Origin: Caprella mutica
Lineage: Eukaryota > Arthropoda > Malacostraca > Amphipoda > Caprellidae
DNA length: 64,000 nucleotides
NCBI GenBank assembly: GCA_947561585.1
Contig: CANNZV010001463.1
Location: 1-64,000, forward strand
Reading direction: 5' to 3'
Part shown: positions 1 to 10,500 of the stretch, in pieces
How the letters are laid out: the number at the start of each line of letters is the position of its first letter
Position numbering within the stretch: position 1 is the stretch's first letter
The notes under the pieces: model-generated
Seen by the model: only the letters and a program-made list of their open reading frames with translations
Told to the model about the DNA's origin: nothing
Databases searched by the model: none
Made by a program: the position numbers and the translations under genes

Positions 1-12
1 CTCCCTCCCCCC
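1..12 (-). other. Polypurine tract of the Gypsy retrovirus
   Basis: The first bases read CTCCCTCCCCCC on the plus strand, so the element's sense strand has an uninterrupted purine run. This is where a plus-strand primer tract would sit just before a 3' LTR. The two related noncoding elements have equivalent purine runs directly before their LTR start (16,422-16,432 and 24,882-24,894). The LTR itself would lie left of the window and cannot be seen. Confidence 0.6.
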
Positions 13-1690
13 GTTAATACAGGTCAATTGCAACTAAGTCTCACATCAAGTGCCATCTCCTAGTTATAAAGTGCTAGTAAACAACTTCTAAGATTAGATT
101 AAAATATAGGGAATATATGTAGTTATATAGAATATATAGTAATACCATTACTAAACCCCTACAATCTAACCTTATTTGAAAATATCCTAAGAATTTCGTA
201 AAAATTTTCAAAGTTCGAAACACAAATTATTCTATGAAAACAAAAGAAAATAAACTATTAATTCATTAATTGTTTTATAGATTCAGAATTTTTAGTTTTA
301 GTATTTGATATGCTAGTAGATTAGTATTCTCATCATAGAATTTGAATGTTCAAAAAGTATGGTGACAATTCCAATCATGTATCCTACCTTGGTTTACAAT
401 CTTAATTCAACTTAGAGTTCAGTTAATATCTCTAAGTTATCCTATTCATATTCAGAAAATTACATCGAAAATAATCCCATTAAAACTAAAATACAGTTTA
501 AACATTATAGAAGAATATTATATTTAAAATATAATTGTAATCTTACTTTATGATTCTATAAATTGGAACTTTCGATCCTATTTCATACAATCCTAAAATT
601 CAAAACATTAAATATCAAATTAAATAATTAGTTCCAGAGTTCAAATCGAATAATCCTAAGCATCAAACTCATAATTGTTAATAATTTATTTTAAAATATT
701 TTGAAGAAAAATCCGGAAATAAAGATTTCTATTTCCCTTTCTTAAACACTTAAATGGAAATGGTTTCCAAGTGAATGTTTAGTCATTGAGAACTTAAATT
801 TAAAATAATAAAAACATTCTAATTCTAAAATCAAATGTTTATGTTTTCATTTCTTAAACACTTAAATGAAATTAGTTTCCAAGTGAATGTCTAGTCGTTG
901 AAAACATTAATTTATTGTTCTACTTAATTCATATGATTCAATTATAAATCGCTATTAAATTTTATTCCTTTCTTTTTTCAAAAGTTGAAGATTATTTAAT
1001 ATTTTACTGCGTTATAATTCTAAATAGTTTATAGCTATTTATTAACTACCTATTGTTTCCATTATAACTATAAATTTAAAATTGATAAAATTGAATAATT
1101 TTAATAAAGTGTACTAATTATTAATTAGTGGTGTTCAATTAATCTTGTGTTGACCCAGTTGTATTGGCCCAATCGTTTCACGATCGTCTCATGGGAACGT
1201 CTCATACAAGGTTCTCAACCTTGTCAGTGGCCACATTGGTATTGGCCTAATCGTCTCATGGGAACGTCTCATACAAGGTTCTCAACCTCGTCAGTGGTCT
1301 CGTGGTGGGTTCCCAACCTTGAGAGGGAACTGTTGACGTCTCTGGCCATCTCGGTTACTGTCGGCTTAGGTCAGTGATATGAGGGCAAGGTGGATAGACG
1401 TGAGTCTCGGGTCGAAGTTGTGTTGACTCAGCGGCCCTCATGGAAAACGTTCACAAAATAATTGATTAATATTATGAAACAATAAAAACATTATGTAGCT
1501 ATTACAATCGGATTACTATTTATAGATTTTATAACTTAAAGTAAAATTCCTCTTAATTTTTTAGTCATTGAGACTGGAATTTACATGTTGGTGGTGCGTA
1601 ATTTTTTTCTTCATTTAATTATTCAAAATAATAAAAATAGCAAAATCTCTGTAATTTAAACATCTCCTAGACAACATCGAATTTCGAAAA
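13..1690 (-). other. Long 3' noncoding region of the retrovirus
   Basis: About 1.7 kb between the env stop and the polypurine tract has no credible ORF. Much of it (about 180-1,050) is recognisably similar to internal sequence of noncoding copy B at 25,080-25,330 and 28,140-28,520. Shared stretches include AAACACAAATTAT and TTCTTAAACACTTAAA. A GC-richer block at about 1,150-1,440 holds an imperfect tandem duplication of about 67 bp containing GTCTCATGGGAACG. The length is unusual for an errantivirus and suggests acquired or structural sequence. Confidence 0.6.
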
Positions 1691-3906
1691 TTATTTGTAT
1701 GCCTTTAAATGTATTCTATTTTTTCTTTCTTGCACCGTTGGTGTGGTTGGAACGGATGACAAATTTGGATACATAATATTAGTGTTAGTTCCTGTATTCA
1801 CAAATTTACGAGAGTCAGTTGATAAGTCGTTCCTTTTCCTAGTTAGTGAAGAATTTCTAATCGCTTGTCTTACTGATTTAGATCTCTTTCTAATTTTATC
1901 ATTCACACTAGATCTAATGGAACTTTGTCGTGAGCTTGGTCTGCTTCGGTCTTGAAATTTGTGCAATTTATTTCGGATTCTTCTGAAACTATTAAGGTTC
2001 AAAGAGTCTCTGGGGAACTGAAATCTATCCAAGAACTTAGATCGTCGTCCTAATTCTACATTGTCTGTTGTATCGTCACTTTTCTTGAATTTCTTCCAAT
2101 ATATCACACCTATTAAAATTGAGTTAATTATTACTATAATCAAAATTATTCCGTAAGCCATCGTTGAGTAAATTTGTACTTCGTCTGTTGATAAATTAAA
2201 ATCCTCAAAAGTGAAAGTTAATGATTCATTAATGGGTAACTTCTCTAATTGATTTTTAATGGTCTTATGGAGTGGATTCGTTGTGTTTACGTCAAAAATG
2301 GGTAATGAGGTAATGTCGAAAACACTGGTTTGATTATTTTCTACTAATAAGTCTTCCAATTGTATTTCCTTTTCTAATTTTGCAGGCCATGCTACTCCTG
2401 CAGTTTTGATGTCACAAGTATTTGGTACTATGTGTAATCCTGTTATCTGTTGTCTAATCTTTCCAGTAGGACAGTCTAGTTCTATGTTCCTACTTACGGT
2501 CGTGTAGATTAATCTATGTTGTGGAGTGTCGGTCAAGAATATTTCATGAGATATTCCTAGCCTCCGGAAATTACATAATTTAATTATCTCTGTCGTATTT
2601 TCTCTAAAAGCTTCAATTTGACAAGAAGATTCTGTTTCTTGCCATATAGGCTGATTTTTTATCAATAAATAGTTTTCATCTACAGTCCTTAAATTTTCCT
2701 TCTGAGTCACTATGTATGTGGATCCGTCATACAACAAAATGTCATTCTCCAAATCTGCTATCATGATCTCGCTTTGTTGAAGTCTGATTGGTAAAGGAAT
2801 AATTTGAAACGTGTCATAAGTATTTACATGGACTAATGGAATGATCATAATGTAATGATTTACTCCTACCTTTTTTATTTCAATTAATGGGATAATATCA
2901 CCTATTGTTTCCCTAGATACTTTATCAATTGGAAATCTTAACTGAGGAAAATGTGCTTTTCCTTCCTGAAGTACTTCCTGAAAAGTCTTTATGTCTAATA
3001 GTTCAGAATTTAATAGTGAACCTCTCAATAGAGTGAGGGTGTTTTCGGTTGATTTTAATAACAGTAAAGCATTAGTAGCTGCTAATTTTAGCTGAGATAA
3101 TTGCCAAACTATCATCTGTCTTTGTTCTGTACCTTCATTAAGCGTCTGCATGTTACTCAATAGAACCTTGAACTCTCTAATGGTGTTTGATACATTTTTA
3201 GCTAATACATCTACTCTCTGGTTCGTCAAGAGCACTTTTTTGTTGACTCTGTGGATATCTTTATTTAATTGGTCGATTTCGGCTGAATTGTCATTTCCAA
3301 ATAATGATCCTACAACTCCTCCAGTTACCAAACCTGTAACTAAAGCTATTCCTGCCCCTAAAAATATGGAAGTTTGGGGTGGTAGTCTTGCTACGTTAGG
3401 TCGTTGGGCAATGAATGATTGGGTGATCATGGTGTTCGTATTCTGATTTGAGGATTTTATTTCCTCCCATACTTCGTCTAACCTATCCTTTAAGTTAAAG
3501 TATTTTTCTCCTATCTCTTCTAGAGTGTTGTTTTCACAAAGTTGAGTGTTGTTCAACATTTTGTATATGTCTGAATTTATAGACTCTATTTTCAAGCATA
3601 AAAATCCTATTCTTCTGGTGAATCCTATGTCGTCCTTAAAGGTGTTTAAAATATCAGATAGAATTATTTGTCTTATGGACCTTGCAGAGACGTCTAGATT
3701 ATCTCTGACTTGGTTACAAGTATTTGAAATGAATGTTAGCTTTACTCTACTGACTAAGTACGCACCACTAATCATGGTCCTTCCCCTCCAGGGAGATATC
3801 GTCATAGGTGAGGCTCTCTCCGTGGAAGTCTCTGACTGTGAGGTTACATTTTGGACAACTGCTACTACAAGTAGCAAGGCTAGTGGTAGTCTCCAACCCT
3901 CAGTCT
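1691..3906 (-). CDS. env: Envelope fusion glycoprotein (env), baculovirus-F/errantivirus type
   Basis: The open frame encodes about 735 residues. Near the N-terminus there is a leucine/valine-rich segment consistent with a signal peptide. At about residues 171-193 (counted from position 3,877) a glycine/alanine-rich hydrophobic stretch contains GGVVGSLFG, followed by a heptad-like helical region. This order resembles the fusion peptide and coil of F-like Env proteins. A transmembrane segment (GIILIIVIINSILIGVIYW) lies at about 571-594, followed by a basic, serine-rich cytoplasmic tail of about 130 residues. Several N-x-S/T sites are present. I see no clear multibasic cleavage site before the fusion segment. 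No ATG lies in frame upstream before a stop, so translation probably needs a start supplied by splicing; 3,906 is the inferred exon start. The family call rests on architecture, not on an alignment. Confidence 0.82.
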
Positions 3907-3915
3907 CTGTAATAC
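3901..3915 (-). promoter_or_regulatory. Candidate 3' splice site for env mRNA
   Basis: On the minus strand the sequence reads TATTACAG then AGACTGAGG, so an intron would end at 3,907 and an exon begin at 3,906. It falls immediately before the open signal-peptide frame of env, between pol and env, as in gypsy of Drosophila. The upstream pyrimidine tract is weak, so this is a position-based inference. Confidence 0.4.
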
Positions 3916-4121
3916 AGTTTTGAGTTACAAACTAACCATTTAAAATCTTACATTAACTTATAATTAGTGGATACATATTTTATAGTTTATTTTTAATCCT
4001 TGATATAATTATAAGGATTACAAGAGTATAATTCTTAAACAATCTAAACATATCAGAATACATTTTTAATGTAAATATACTATTACATATCGTTACTGAA
4101 ACAAAGAGTAAGGTTTACTCT

Positions 4122-7100
4122 TTAATTTCTTGGTCTTAGATTATAAGGACCTTTGAAACCTCTTGTTTCCTGTAACTGTGTATTAGGTTTTTCTACTAGT
4201 GATTCTGGTTCTGGAAAATTTGATTCCTTCAAGTTACCATTAGTTTGAGAATTAGATTCAATTACAGAATTATCAGGGGAAGAATATTCCTTCGTGATAA
4301 GGGTATCAGGATGCACCTCGTATTTTACATCAGAGTTTGCCTCCTGGAGTGTGATCTTGTTTCCTTTTTGTTGGAGAACAATGAATGGCCCAGATACTGG
4401 CAAATCTAATTTGTTCTTAGGAATATGTTTCGGTAATTTTGCATAAATGCGTTTACCAATTGTCACCTGTTTGTCCTTTCTTCTGTAATTAGTCCTGTCC
4501 GTATACTTATCCTGGATTTTTAGGATGTGTTCCCGACAATGCTTCCGGATTTGCGCTACTCGTCTAAGCCTGACGTCACTTTCTAGTTCACTGTAATTCA
4601 TTCTTGGCTGTGATAATGTGATCGTTGGACTATCATAACCAAATAAGCTGTAAAATGGTGATTCGTTTATGCTCGTATTCCACGAGTTATTTATAGTCAA
4701 CATTATTACTGGTAGAAGATAATCCCAATCCGTCATGGCCAGTGAGTTGGTGTAGATCCTTAACATTTTGTTAACCTCCCGGTTAATCCTTTCTGACAGT
4801 CCTTGGCTTGCTGGATGGTATGGTGCAACTTCGAGCTTTTCGATGTTGTAGAAATCGCAGAAGGTGCGGAGTTTAGTGGATTTATACTCCTGTGCATTGT
4901 CGGTTAGAATTACCTTTGGTGATCCATAATTAGATATTACCTGTCTGAATCCTTCTATAATGGATTCGGCTTCTTTATTAGGCAAAGGTAATATTACAGT
5001 GTATCTGGTAGTGTAGTCTCTCACCACCATGATATAACGGTTCCCTTGTTCCGTGATAGGTAACGGTCCCAATAAATCTGAACTGAGAGTTTGAAACGGT
5101 TTAATTGGTATCGGATATTTTCCGATGGGAATAGGTTTAGCAATCCCTTTAGCCTTGATACAAAGCTCGCAATTATCACAAAGTTCTCTCAGTATCTTGC
5201 TTTCGTTTCGGTTGTAGAAGTTTCGAACGAAAATCTTCAAAGATCGTTCGATATCTCTATGACCAGCCGTTGTTTCGGTATGTACCGTTTTAAATGCTTT
5301 TGGCATTAAACTGTCTGGTACATAAGGAACTATGTGAACTTCTTTCTGTTTCTGTCTTGTGATATTTCTTACCACAAAGATTAAGTTCTTTAGAATTTTA
5401 AAACTTGCTAAAGCAATGGTTTTTTCACGTTGGTTGGATAATATTTTTCTCTTGATTTCTATGCAACCTTCGTCCTTTTCCTGGTGATTCCTCAGTTCTT
5501 CCTCACTGAATGGAGTTTTCACCGGAAGTAGCGATGATAACCCTTCGGTTAATTCCGGGTTCTCCTGTGTCTGTTCTATCTTATTTATTCTACTCACCAA
5601 TTTTTCTTCCAGTTCCTCCGTTACGTCAGTACAGTTCTCCTCGACTTTAGATAACCTAGAGAGGGAGTCTGCAAATAAATTGGACTTACCTGGCAAGTAG
5701 AAGAGTTGAATGGCATACTCCTGAGCTAACATAGACCATCTATTTATGCAACTATCTTTGGTATTCTTTTTCAGAATACCAAGAAGAGGCATGTGGTCAG
5801 TATATACTGACACTGGATAGCTGAGTATGATATTTCTATATGTCTCTAAAGCAAAAATCAATGCTAGGAACTCGCGCTTAGTTGCGCTATAGTTCCTCTG
5901 AGCCGGATTTAAGCTTTTCGAGATATAAGATATGGGGTGGAGGATATTATCGTATTCTTGCATAAGGCATGAAGCTATCCCCGATAGGCTTGCATCACAA
6001 TACAAATGGAACGGTTTAGAGTAGTCCGGGATTTTCAAAACCGGACTAGTAGTGAGCATTTCTTTAAGTTTATCTACTGCTTCACTTTGTTCTTTACCCC
6101 ATTTAAATTTTACCCCCTTCCGTAGTAAAAGGTACAATGGTTCTGCCTGATGGGCGAAACCTCTCACAAAGGTTCTAAAATAGTTACAAGCTCCTAAGAA
6201 AGCTTGAACTTCCTTCTTAGAAGTTGGGTATGGCATTGCGTTTAATGATTCGATTCTAGACTCGTCCATTGTTAACCCATCGGAGCTGACTTTATAGCCC
6301 AAGAATTTGATTTCTTTTGCAAAAAATTTGCATTTAGTCAATTTTATTTTGAGGTTGGCTTCAGACAATTTCTGCAATACTGCCTCAATCCTTTCTAAAT
6401 GAGTTTCTTTATTTCGTGAATATACGATAATATCATCCATATAAGCAAGTACATTACATCCAAGTAAATCGTACAAAACTGAATTGATAACTCGACTGAA
6501 AAAAGCTGGACTACTTTGGAGCCCAAAAGGCACTCGGTTAAACTCATATCGAGTTGAATTTACAGTGAAAGCCGTTTTGTGTCGATCACTTGGTGTTATT
6601 AAGCATTGATGAAAGGCCGATGCAAGATCTATTTTTGAAATATATTTGATTTCATCTAATGACTTTAATAAGTCGTTTATCCTTGGGATAGGATATGTTA
6701 CAGGTTTCATGACCTGGTTGAGAGCGCGATAGTCAATGCAAGGCCTAATTTCATTATTAGGTTTGTTTACTATAAGCAAAGGTGCGTTAAATACACTCTT
6801 TGATTTAGCGATAACACCTGTATTTAACATATCCTTAATTACCTCATTTAACTGACCTTGTTTGGAGTGCGGTATGGGATAAGGACTCCGGTTGACCACC
6901 ACGTCATCCTTCAAGTCTATATCCAAGGTGTCACCTGTAAAAACTCCTAACTTTTCACCCTTTTTCCAACCTACCTGTCTGTACTTTTTCAGGAGATCTA
7001 GTATCTTATCCTTCATGCTGTCATCTTCACATATTATATCCTTTTCTTCCAAGGGTTCAAGTTCCTCTTCTCTTAGTTTTTCCCTTGGGTCTTCTTTGTT

Positions 7101-7907
7101 GTCTAACGTTACGGCATTTATCCTTTGTTCATTAAACACACTTCCAGTAGAAATCTTCGTTCCCTGGGTCAATACAATGTTATCGTCACTTATATTTATG
7201 CAATTAATGGTTATTCTCCCCTTGCATACTCGTGCAAGTGTATTGGGAATTAATATCTTTTCCTTTAGTCGCGAGCTATGGATTAATATCTCTTCACCAT
7301 CTTGTGCTCCTGCAATTTTCATATTGCACACGTTAATTGCATTTCTTTGGACCTCAATGTCCTCTATTATGTGTAAGTTGAAGTGTCCTTCATCTTCACA
7401 TTCCTTTGTGACTATTTTATCCACATTTATTTCCTTCTTTTTATTCCCATTCGTACATTTGGGATAATTATGAAGGTTTTCGTTTATTATCATCATTTTC
7501 AACTGGTCCATTCCTTTTGAGACCTTACAGTTTTCTGTTTCATTTTCCATGAAACTTATCTTACCTTCTGGTAAGTTTATATGAGCTCTCCTCAATATAT
7601 TCATTCCAATCAGAATATCCATTCGCAACGCACTGGTATTGCTAAATATCAGTACATTTTCATGAAACTTACCTCGTGGATTTACAATTTCCACTGTAGT
7701 TTCTCCCACAATAGGGATAACGTTGTTGCTAGCATCTCTTACCTCCTTTTTATAAATTCTAACCATGTGTTTATCCGTCAGTATTCGTTCTGACATCAGA
7801 CTAATTGACGCTCCAGTGTCAACTAATCCCTTATATTTGGATTGTCCTATTACTATCTCTACGTGTGGATTTACCAACGTTTTGTTTGGTTCCTGTATAC
7901 TTCCTAG
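4122..7907 (-). CDS. pol: Pol polyprotein: protease, reverse transcriptase, RNase H, integrase
   Basis: This is one uninterrupted frame of about 1,260 codons. Counted from 7,877, the order is: aspartic protease with LVDTGAS near residue 20; RT with PFGLQSSPAFF and the catalytic YMDD near 477; RNase H with YCDAS near 624; integrase zinc domain of H-H-C-C type (HTETTAGH ... CDNCELC) at about 868-905; integrase core with SSDLLGPL, LTDNAQEY and the glutamate in GLSERI. The C-terminal end reads YNLRPRN. Domain order PR-RT-RH-IN is that of Ty3/Gypsy. No ATG precedes the protease: the frame runs back without a stop to the UGA that ends gag, in the same frame. Pol is therefore most simply made as a Gag-Pol fusion by stop-codon readthrough. 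No inactivating change is seen in the catalytic motifs. Confidence 0.93.
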   Translation of the reverse strand, partial: LGSIQEPNKTLVNPHVEIVIGQSKYKGLVDTGASISLMSERILTDKHMVRIYKKEVRDASNNVIPIVGETTVEIVNPRGKFHENVLIFSNTSALRMDILIGMNILRRAHINLPEGKISFMENETENCKVSKGMDQLKMMIINENLHNYPKCTNGNKKKEINVDKIVTKECEDEGHFNLHIIEDIEVQRNAINVCNMKIAGAQDGEEILIHSSRLKEKILIPNTLARVCKGRITINCINISDDNIVLTQGTKISTGSVFNEQRINAVTLDNKEDPREKLREEELEPLEEKDIICEDDSMKDKILDLLKKYRQVGWKKGEKLGVFTGDTLDIDLKDDVVVNRSPYPIPHSKQGQLNEVIKDMLNTGVIAKSKSVFNAPLLIVNKPNNEIRPCIDYRALNQVMKPVTYPIPRINDLLKSLDEIKYISKIDLASAFHQCLITPSDRHKTAFTVNSTRYEFNRVPFGLQSSPAFFSRVINSVLYDLLGCNVLAYMDDIIVYSRNKETHLERIEAVLQKLSEANLKIKLTKCKFFAKEIKFLGYKVSSDGLTMDESRIESLNAMPYPTSKKEVQAFLGACNYFRTFVRGFAHQAEPLYLLLRKGVKFKWGKEQSEAVDKLKEMLTTSPVLKIPDYSKPFHLYCDASLSGIASCLMQEYDNILHPISYISKSLNPAQRNYSATKREFLALIFALETYRNIILSYPVSVYTDHMPLLGILKKNTKDSCINRWSMLAQEYAIQLFYLPGKSNLFADSLSRLSKVEENCTDVTEELEEKLVSRINKIEQTQENPELTEGLSSLLPVKTPFSEEELRNHQEKDEGCIEIKRKILSNQREKTIALASFKILKNLIFVVRNITRQKQKEVHIVPYVPDSLMPKAFKTVHTETTAGHRDIERSLKIFVRNFYNRNESKILRELCDNCELCIKAKGIAKPIPIGKYPIPIKPFQTLSSDLLGPLPITEQGNRYIMVVRDYTTRYTVILPLPNKEAESIIEGFRQVISNYGSPKVILTDNAQEYKSTKLRTFCDFYNIEKLEVAPYHPASQGLSERINREVNKMLRIYTNSLAMTDWDYLLPVIMLTINNSWNTSINESPFYSLFGYDSPTITLSQPRMNYSELESDVRLRRVAQIRKHCREHILKIQDKYTDRTNYRRKDKQVTIGKRIYAKLPKHIPKNKLDLPVSGPFIVLQQKGNKITLQEANSDVKYEVHPDTLITKEYSSPDNSVIESNSQTNGNLKESNFPEPESLVEKPNTQLQETRGFKGPYNLRPRN

Positions 7908-7910
7908 TCA
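7899..7910 (-). other. Leaky UGA-CUAG stop between gag and pol
   Basis: The gag frame ends at 7,908-7,910 with TGA followed directly by CTAGGA, and the same frame continues open into protease. UGA followed by CUA(G) is the best-known readthrough context, seen in alphaviruses and in some animal genes. Gammaretroviruses use readthrough of a single stop in the same position, whereas studied errantiviruses use -1 frameshifting. A downstream RNA structure was not assessed. Confidence 0.75.
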
Positions 7911-9035
7911 TTCTGACTGATCCGATTCCTCACATTCGTGATCAGGGTTTTCGTAATTTCCATCCTCTAGGACATTAACCCTGTCACCATTCCTTGTGAG
8001 AGTATCTCTAGGTCTATAGCTGTTTGATCCAGCTATTTTCCTCTCTTGTTTGGCTCCTTGCTCAAACTTACCCTTACGACAATCTTTATTTTCATGGCCA
8101 ATTCTATGGCAGTTCAGGCAATAGGGGATTTTTTTAGCTATCCTTAATTTGCAATACTGCGCAGAATGACTGAGTTTTTTACAATACTTGCAGGAAATCT
8201 TTTTCCTGCACTCTCGGGCAAAATGCCCGGCTTCTTTACAATTGAAGCAGGTCCTTGCTGCCCCTTGGCCTTGTTCTCTCTTCTTGTCATGGGAAGTAGT
8301 GGTTACCTGGTAGAGAACATCTTGCTGTGTTGCGATGTTCTCCTTTTTCTTTTTTAGCTTCATTAGCGCTTCTTTTTCGTATAAATTCACAACTTCCGAC
8401 ATTAGCTCTGTACTGGAGCAGTCGGCACACATGTCAGTGATTTTTTCGTACATTTTTGTCGGTAACTGATTACCAAGTATAAACTTCATTATGAGGTTTT
8501 GAAATAACCCCATTAGTGGCAACTTTAGTACTTCCTCCTCATCTTCCTCTTCGCCGCTCGGGAGTGGAACTACCGTTTCAGGGCTTATGTTGATTTTTTT
8601 CATCCCTTCTGTTGAGAGGAAACTTTCCACATATGCTCTTGTCGATGCTTCTAACGACGTCATGCCAGCAAAGAAGTTCGGCTTGTGGATGTCACTGGTT
8701 CCCAATACTTTTGCTGCATGTTGAGTGTCCTCTCTTTGATGATTTGGATACATCTTGAGGAATTCGCGTTCTACACGCTCATAGCTGTACTCTTCGCGTC
8801 CAGCATAGAGGTCTATCAAACTCAAAGCGTTTCCGCTTTGTTTGCTTACTTGGGCATATAGTATCCGGAATTTTACGCCACCATCTGTGATGTCGTTTTG
8901 CAGGAAGTAGTTATCTAAAGTACGGAAAAATGTCCTAACATTAGGACCTGGCACAAATGCATCTTTTTCGTGTGGTAATGGCGCACCCTTGAATTTAGGT
9001 AGGTCATTTAACACAATCAAATTGTTGTTAGCCAT
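7908..9035 (-). CDS. gag: Gag nucleocapsid polyprotein
   Basis: The ORF encodes 375 residues from an ATG (MANNNLIVLND). The N-terminal two thirds has no motif I can name but has the acidic, helical look of a capsid region. The C-terminal part carries three CCHC zinc knuckles, CFNCKEAGHFAREC (about 260-273), CKYCKKLSHSAQYC (about 280-293) and CLNCHRIGHENKDC (about 302-316), which bind genomic RNA during particle assembly. A basic/acidic tail follows and the frame ends in UGA, continuing in phase into pol. Three knuckles are more than the usual one or two of insect errantiviruses. Confidence 0.9.
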   Translation of the reverse strand: MANNNLIVLNDLPKFKGAPLPHEKDAFVPGPNVRTFFRTLDNYFLQNDITDGGVKFRILYAQVSKQSGNALSLIDLYAGREEYSYERVEREFLKMYPNHQREDTQHAAKVLGTSDIHKPNFFAGMTSLEASTRAYVESFLSTEGMKKINISPETVVPLPSGEEEDEEEVLKLPLMGLFQNLIMKFILGNQLPTKMYEKITDMCADCSSTELMSEVVNLYEKEALMKLKKKKENIATQQDVLYQVTTTSHDKKREQGQGAARTCFNCKEAGHFARECRKKISCKYCKKLSHSAQYCKLRIAKKIPYCLNCHRIGHENKDCRKGKFEQGAKQERKIAGSNSYRPRDTLTRNGDRVNVLEDGNYENPDHECEESDQSE

Positions 9036-9089
9036 CTTTGCAATAATTGGAAACTATTTTCCTTTTATTATTTTCCGTTCAGGAAGAAA

Positions 9090-9330
9090 TCTTATTTTTA
9101 TCCTTTCCTTTGATTATTTTCCCTTTCAGGAAATTTTTTATTTTTATCCTTTCCTTTGATTATTTTCCCTTTCAGGAAATTTTTTATTTTTATCCTTTCC
9201 TTTGATTATTTTCCCTTTCAGGAAATTTTTATTTTTATCCTTTCCTTTGATTATTTTCCCTTTCAGGAAATTTTTATTTTTATCCTTTCCTTTGATTATT
9301 TTCCCTTTCAGGAAATTTTTATCCTTTCCT
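9090..9330 (-). repeat. Tandem array in retrovirus leader, about 45-bp unit, 5-6 copies
   Basis: The plus-strand unit contains CCTTTCCTTTGATTATTTTC followed by CCTTTCAGG and recurs every 43-46 bp. Spacing varies through short T/A runs. On the element's sense strand it is almost pure purine. It lies just upstream of gag, where Drosophila gypsy carries its tandem insulator sites. Confidence 0.85.
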
Positions 9331-10500
9331 TTGATTATTCTGTAATATTTTTCAATAAAATATAAAAGAATATATAAAAATATTGAGCGCCACCCAATAC
9401 ACAATATAGGAAAAAAAAAAGGTTAGGCAAAGGACAAAAAAATATATAACTTGCAATAATAATAAAAAAATCAAATAAAATTTCTAACCAATATAAGTAT
9501 CAATGAACATGCACAAGGTTGTACCTGTGTATAATTATTATCAAAATTATTGGGCACAAAAAAATAATATAATAAGAAATTATTAATTTACAAGCACATA
9601 CACATATGTATATAATGTAATTATTATGTAAACATTATTTAGGCACACAAAAAAATATAATATAATTATTTCTCAATCGTAAATGTTCACAAAATTCAAA
9701 ACTCAATAGTGATGAAGGATTCCTCCTAATATTAATTAGCAATCAACAATATTTTTCGTTATTTTGAATTAATTATTTAATTCCCACATAACTTACTCAT
9801 TCTTGCTTCTAACAATCGTATTTAACAACAGTTATAGAACGTTCAACTTAACTTGATGAGGTGAGTCTTATTACTGAATACTATATTCGTTGACTGCTGA
9901 ACTTCTGAAGAACCTCTGCTTTCTCTTTGTTGACCCCTTTTCTCTGAGTGTCTTGTTGTGGTCAACAGCTGTAGACTATTTCTTGTCTTCTTCTCAGCTT
10001 TGGATCCGCTGCGATGCGCTGTTAGTATACTATTATTCAGTATATGAAGTAGGGCTCCCGACTTTATTTGATGAAGAAGAAAATAACTCGTAACTCAGTT
10101 AAAGTAATTTCAGTCACTTACTCCGAAAGTGATGAGACGATTTAATTTACTTTAATTCGTTTTTTATTTGAGAGTGAGTTTATCACGACAAAAGTAGCTT
10201 TGTCGCCGTACCAGTTTTTCTTGCCACTAGTACCTGAAGAGCTGATAGTACGCAGGTAACAGCGCGTTACTAGCGTAGCTAATGAATTTTTACGCTGCCT
10301 CCTTCCTTTTTAGCACAAGGAGTGATTGTAGCACTTTAACACTGGTGTTATTTTTCACACCGGTATAACACTGAAATACTTTACATCGGTATTTCTTGAA
10401 AATGTTATTAGTTATTAGAATACTTTTCACCTGTCACGTGATATTCTAAATAACCACACTATAACCGCATTAGTGTTTCATACGAAAACTTTCATACGGG
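9331..10500 (-). other. Retrovirus 5' leader
   Basis: AT-rich leader between the repeat array and the LTR, without a convincing coding frame. It holds two candidate 5' splice sites on the minus strand, GTAAGT at 9,791-9,796 and at 10,116-10,121. The primer-binding site should fall here or just to the right, but I could not assign a matching tRNA. Confidence 0.5.
9791..9800 (-). promoter_or_regulatory. Candidate 5' splice site directly after an upstream ATG
   Basis: On the sense strand an ATG (9,798-9,800) is followed by one base and then GTAAGT, a full donor consensus. Joined to the acceptor at 3,907, this ATG would be in phase with the env signal-peptide frame, which lacks its own start. 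Unspliced, the ATG opens only a very short frame. The phase agreement is seen in the sequence; actual use is inference. Confidence 0.45.

Noticed and set aside
1147..1377. 76-codon plus-strand frame
   Set aside because: Falls on a tandem duplication in the retrovirus 3' noncoding tract; no motif.
10200..10230. Primer-binding site starting TGGTACGGCGAC on the minus strand
   Set aside because: It begins TGG but I could not match it to a known tRNA 3' end or to an LTR edge.
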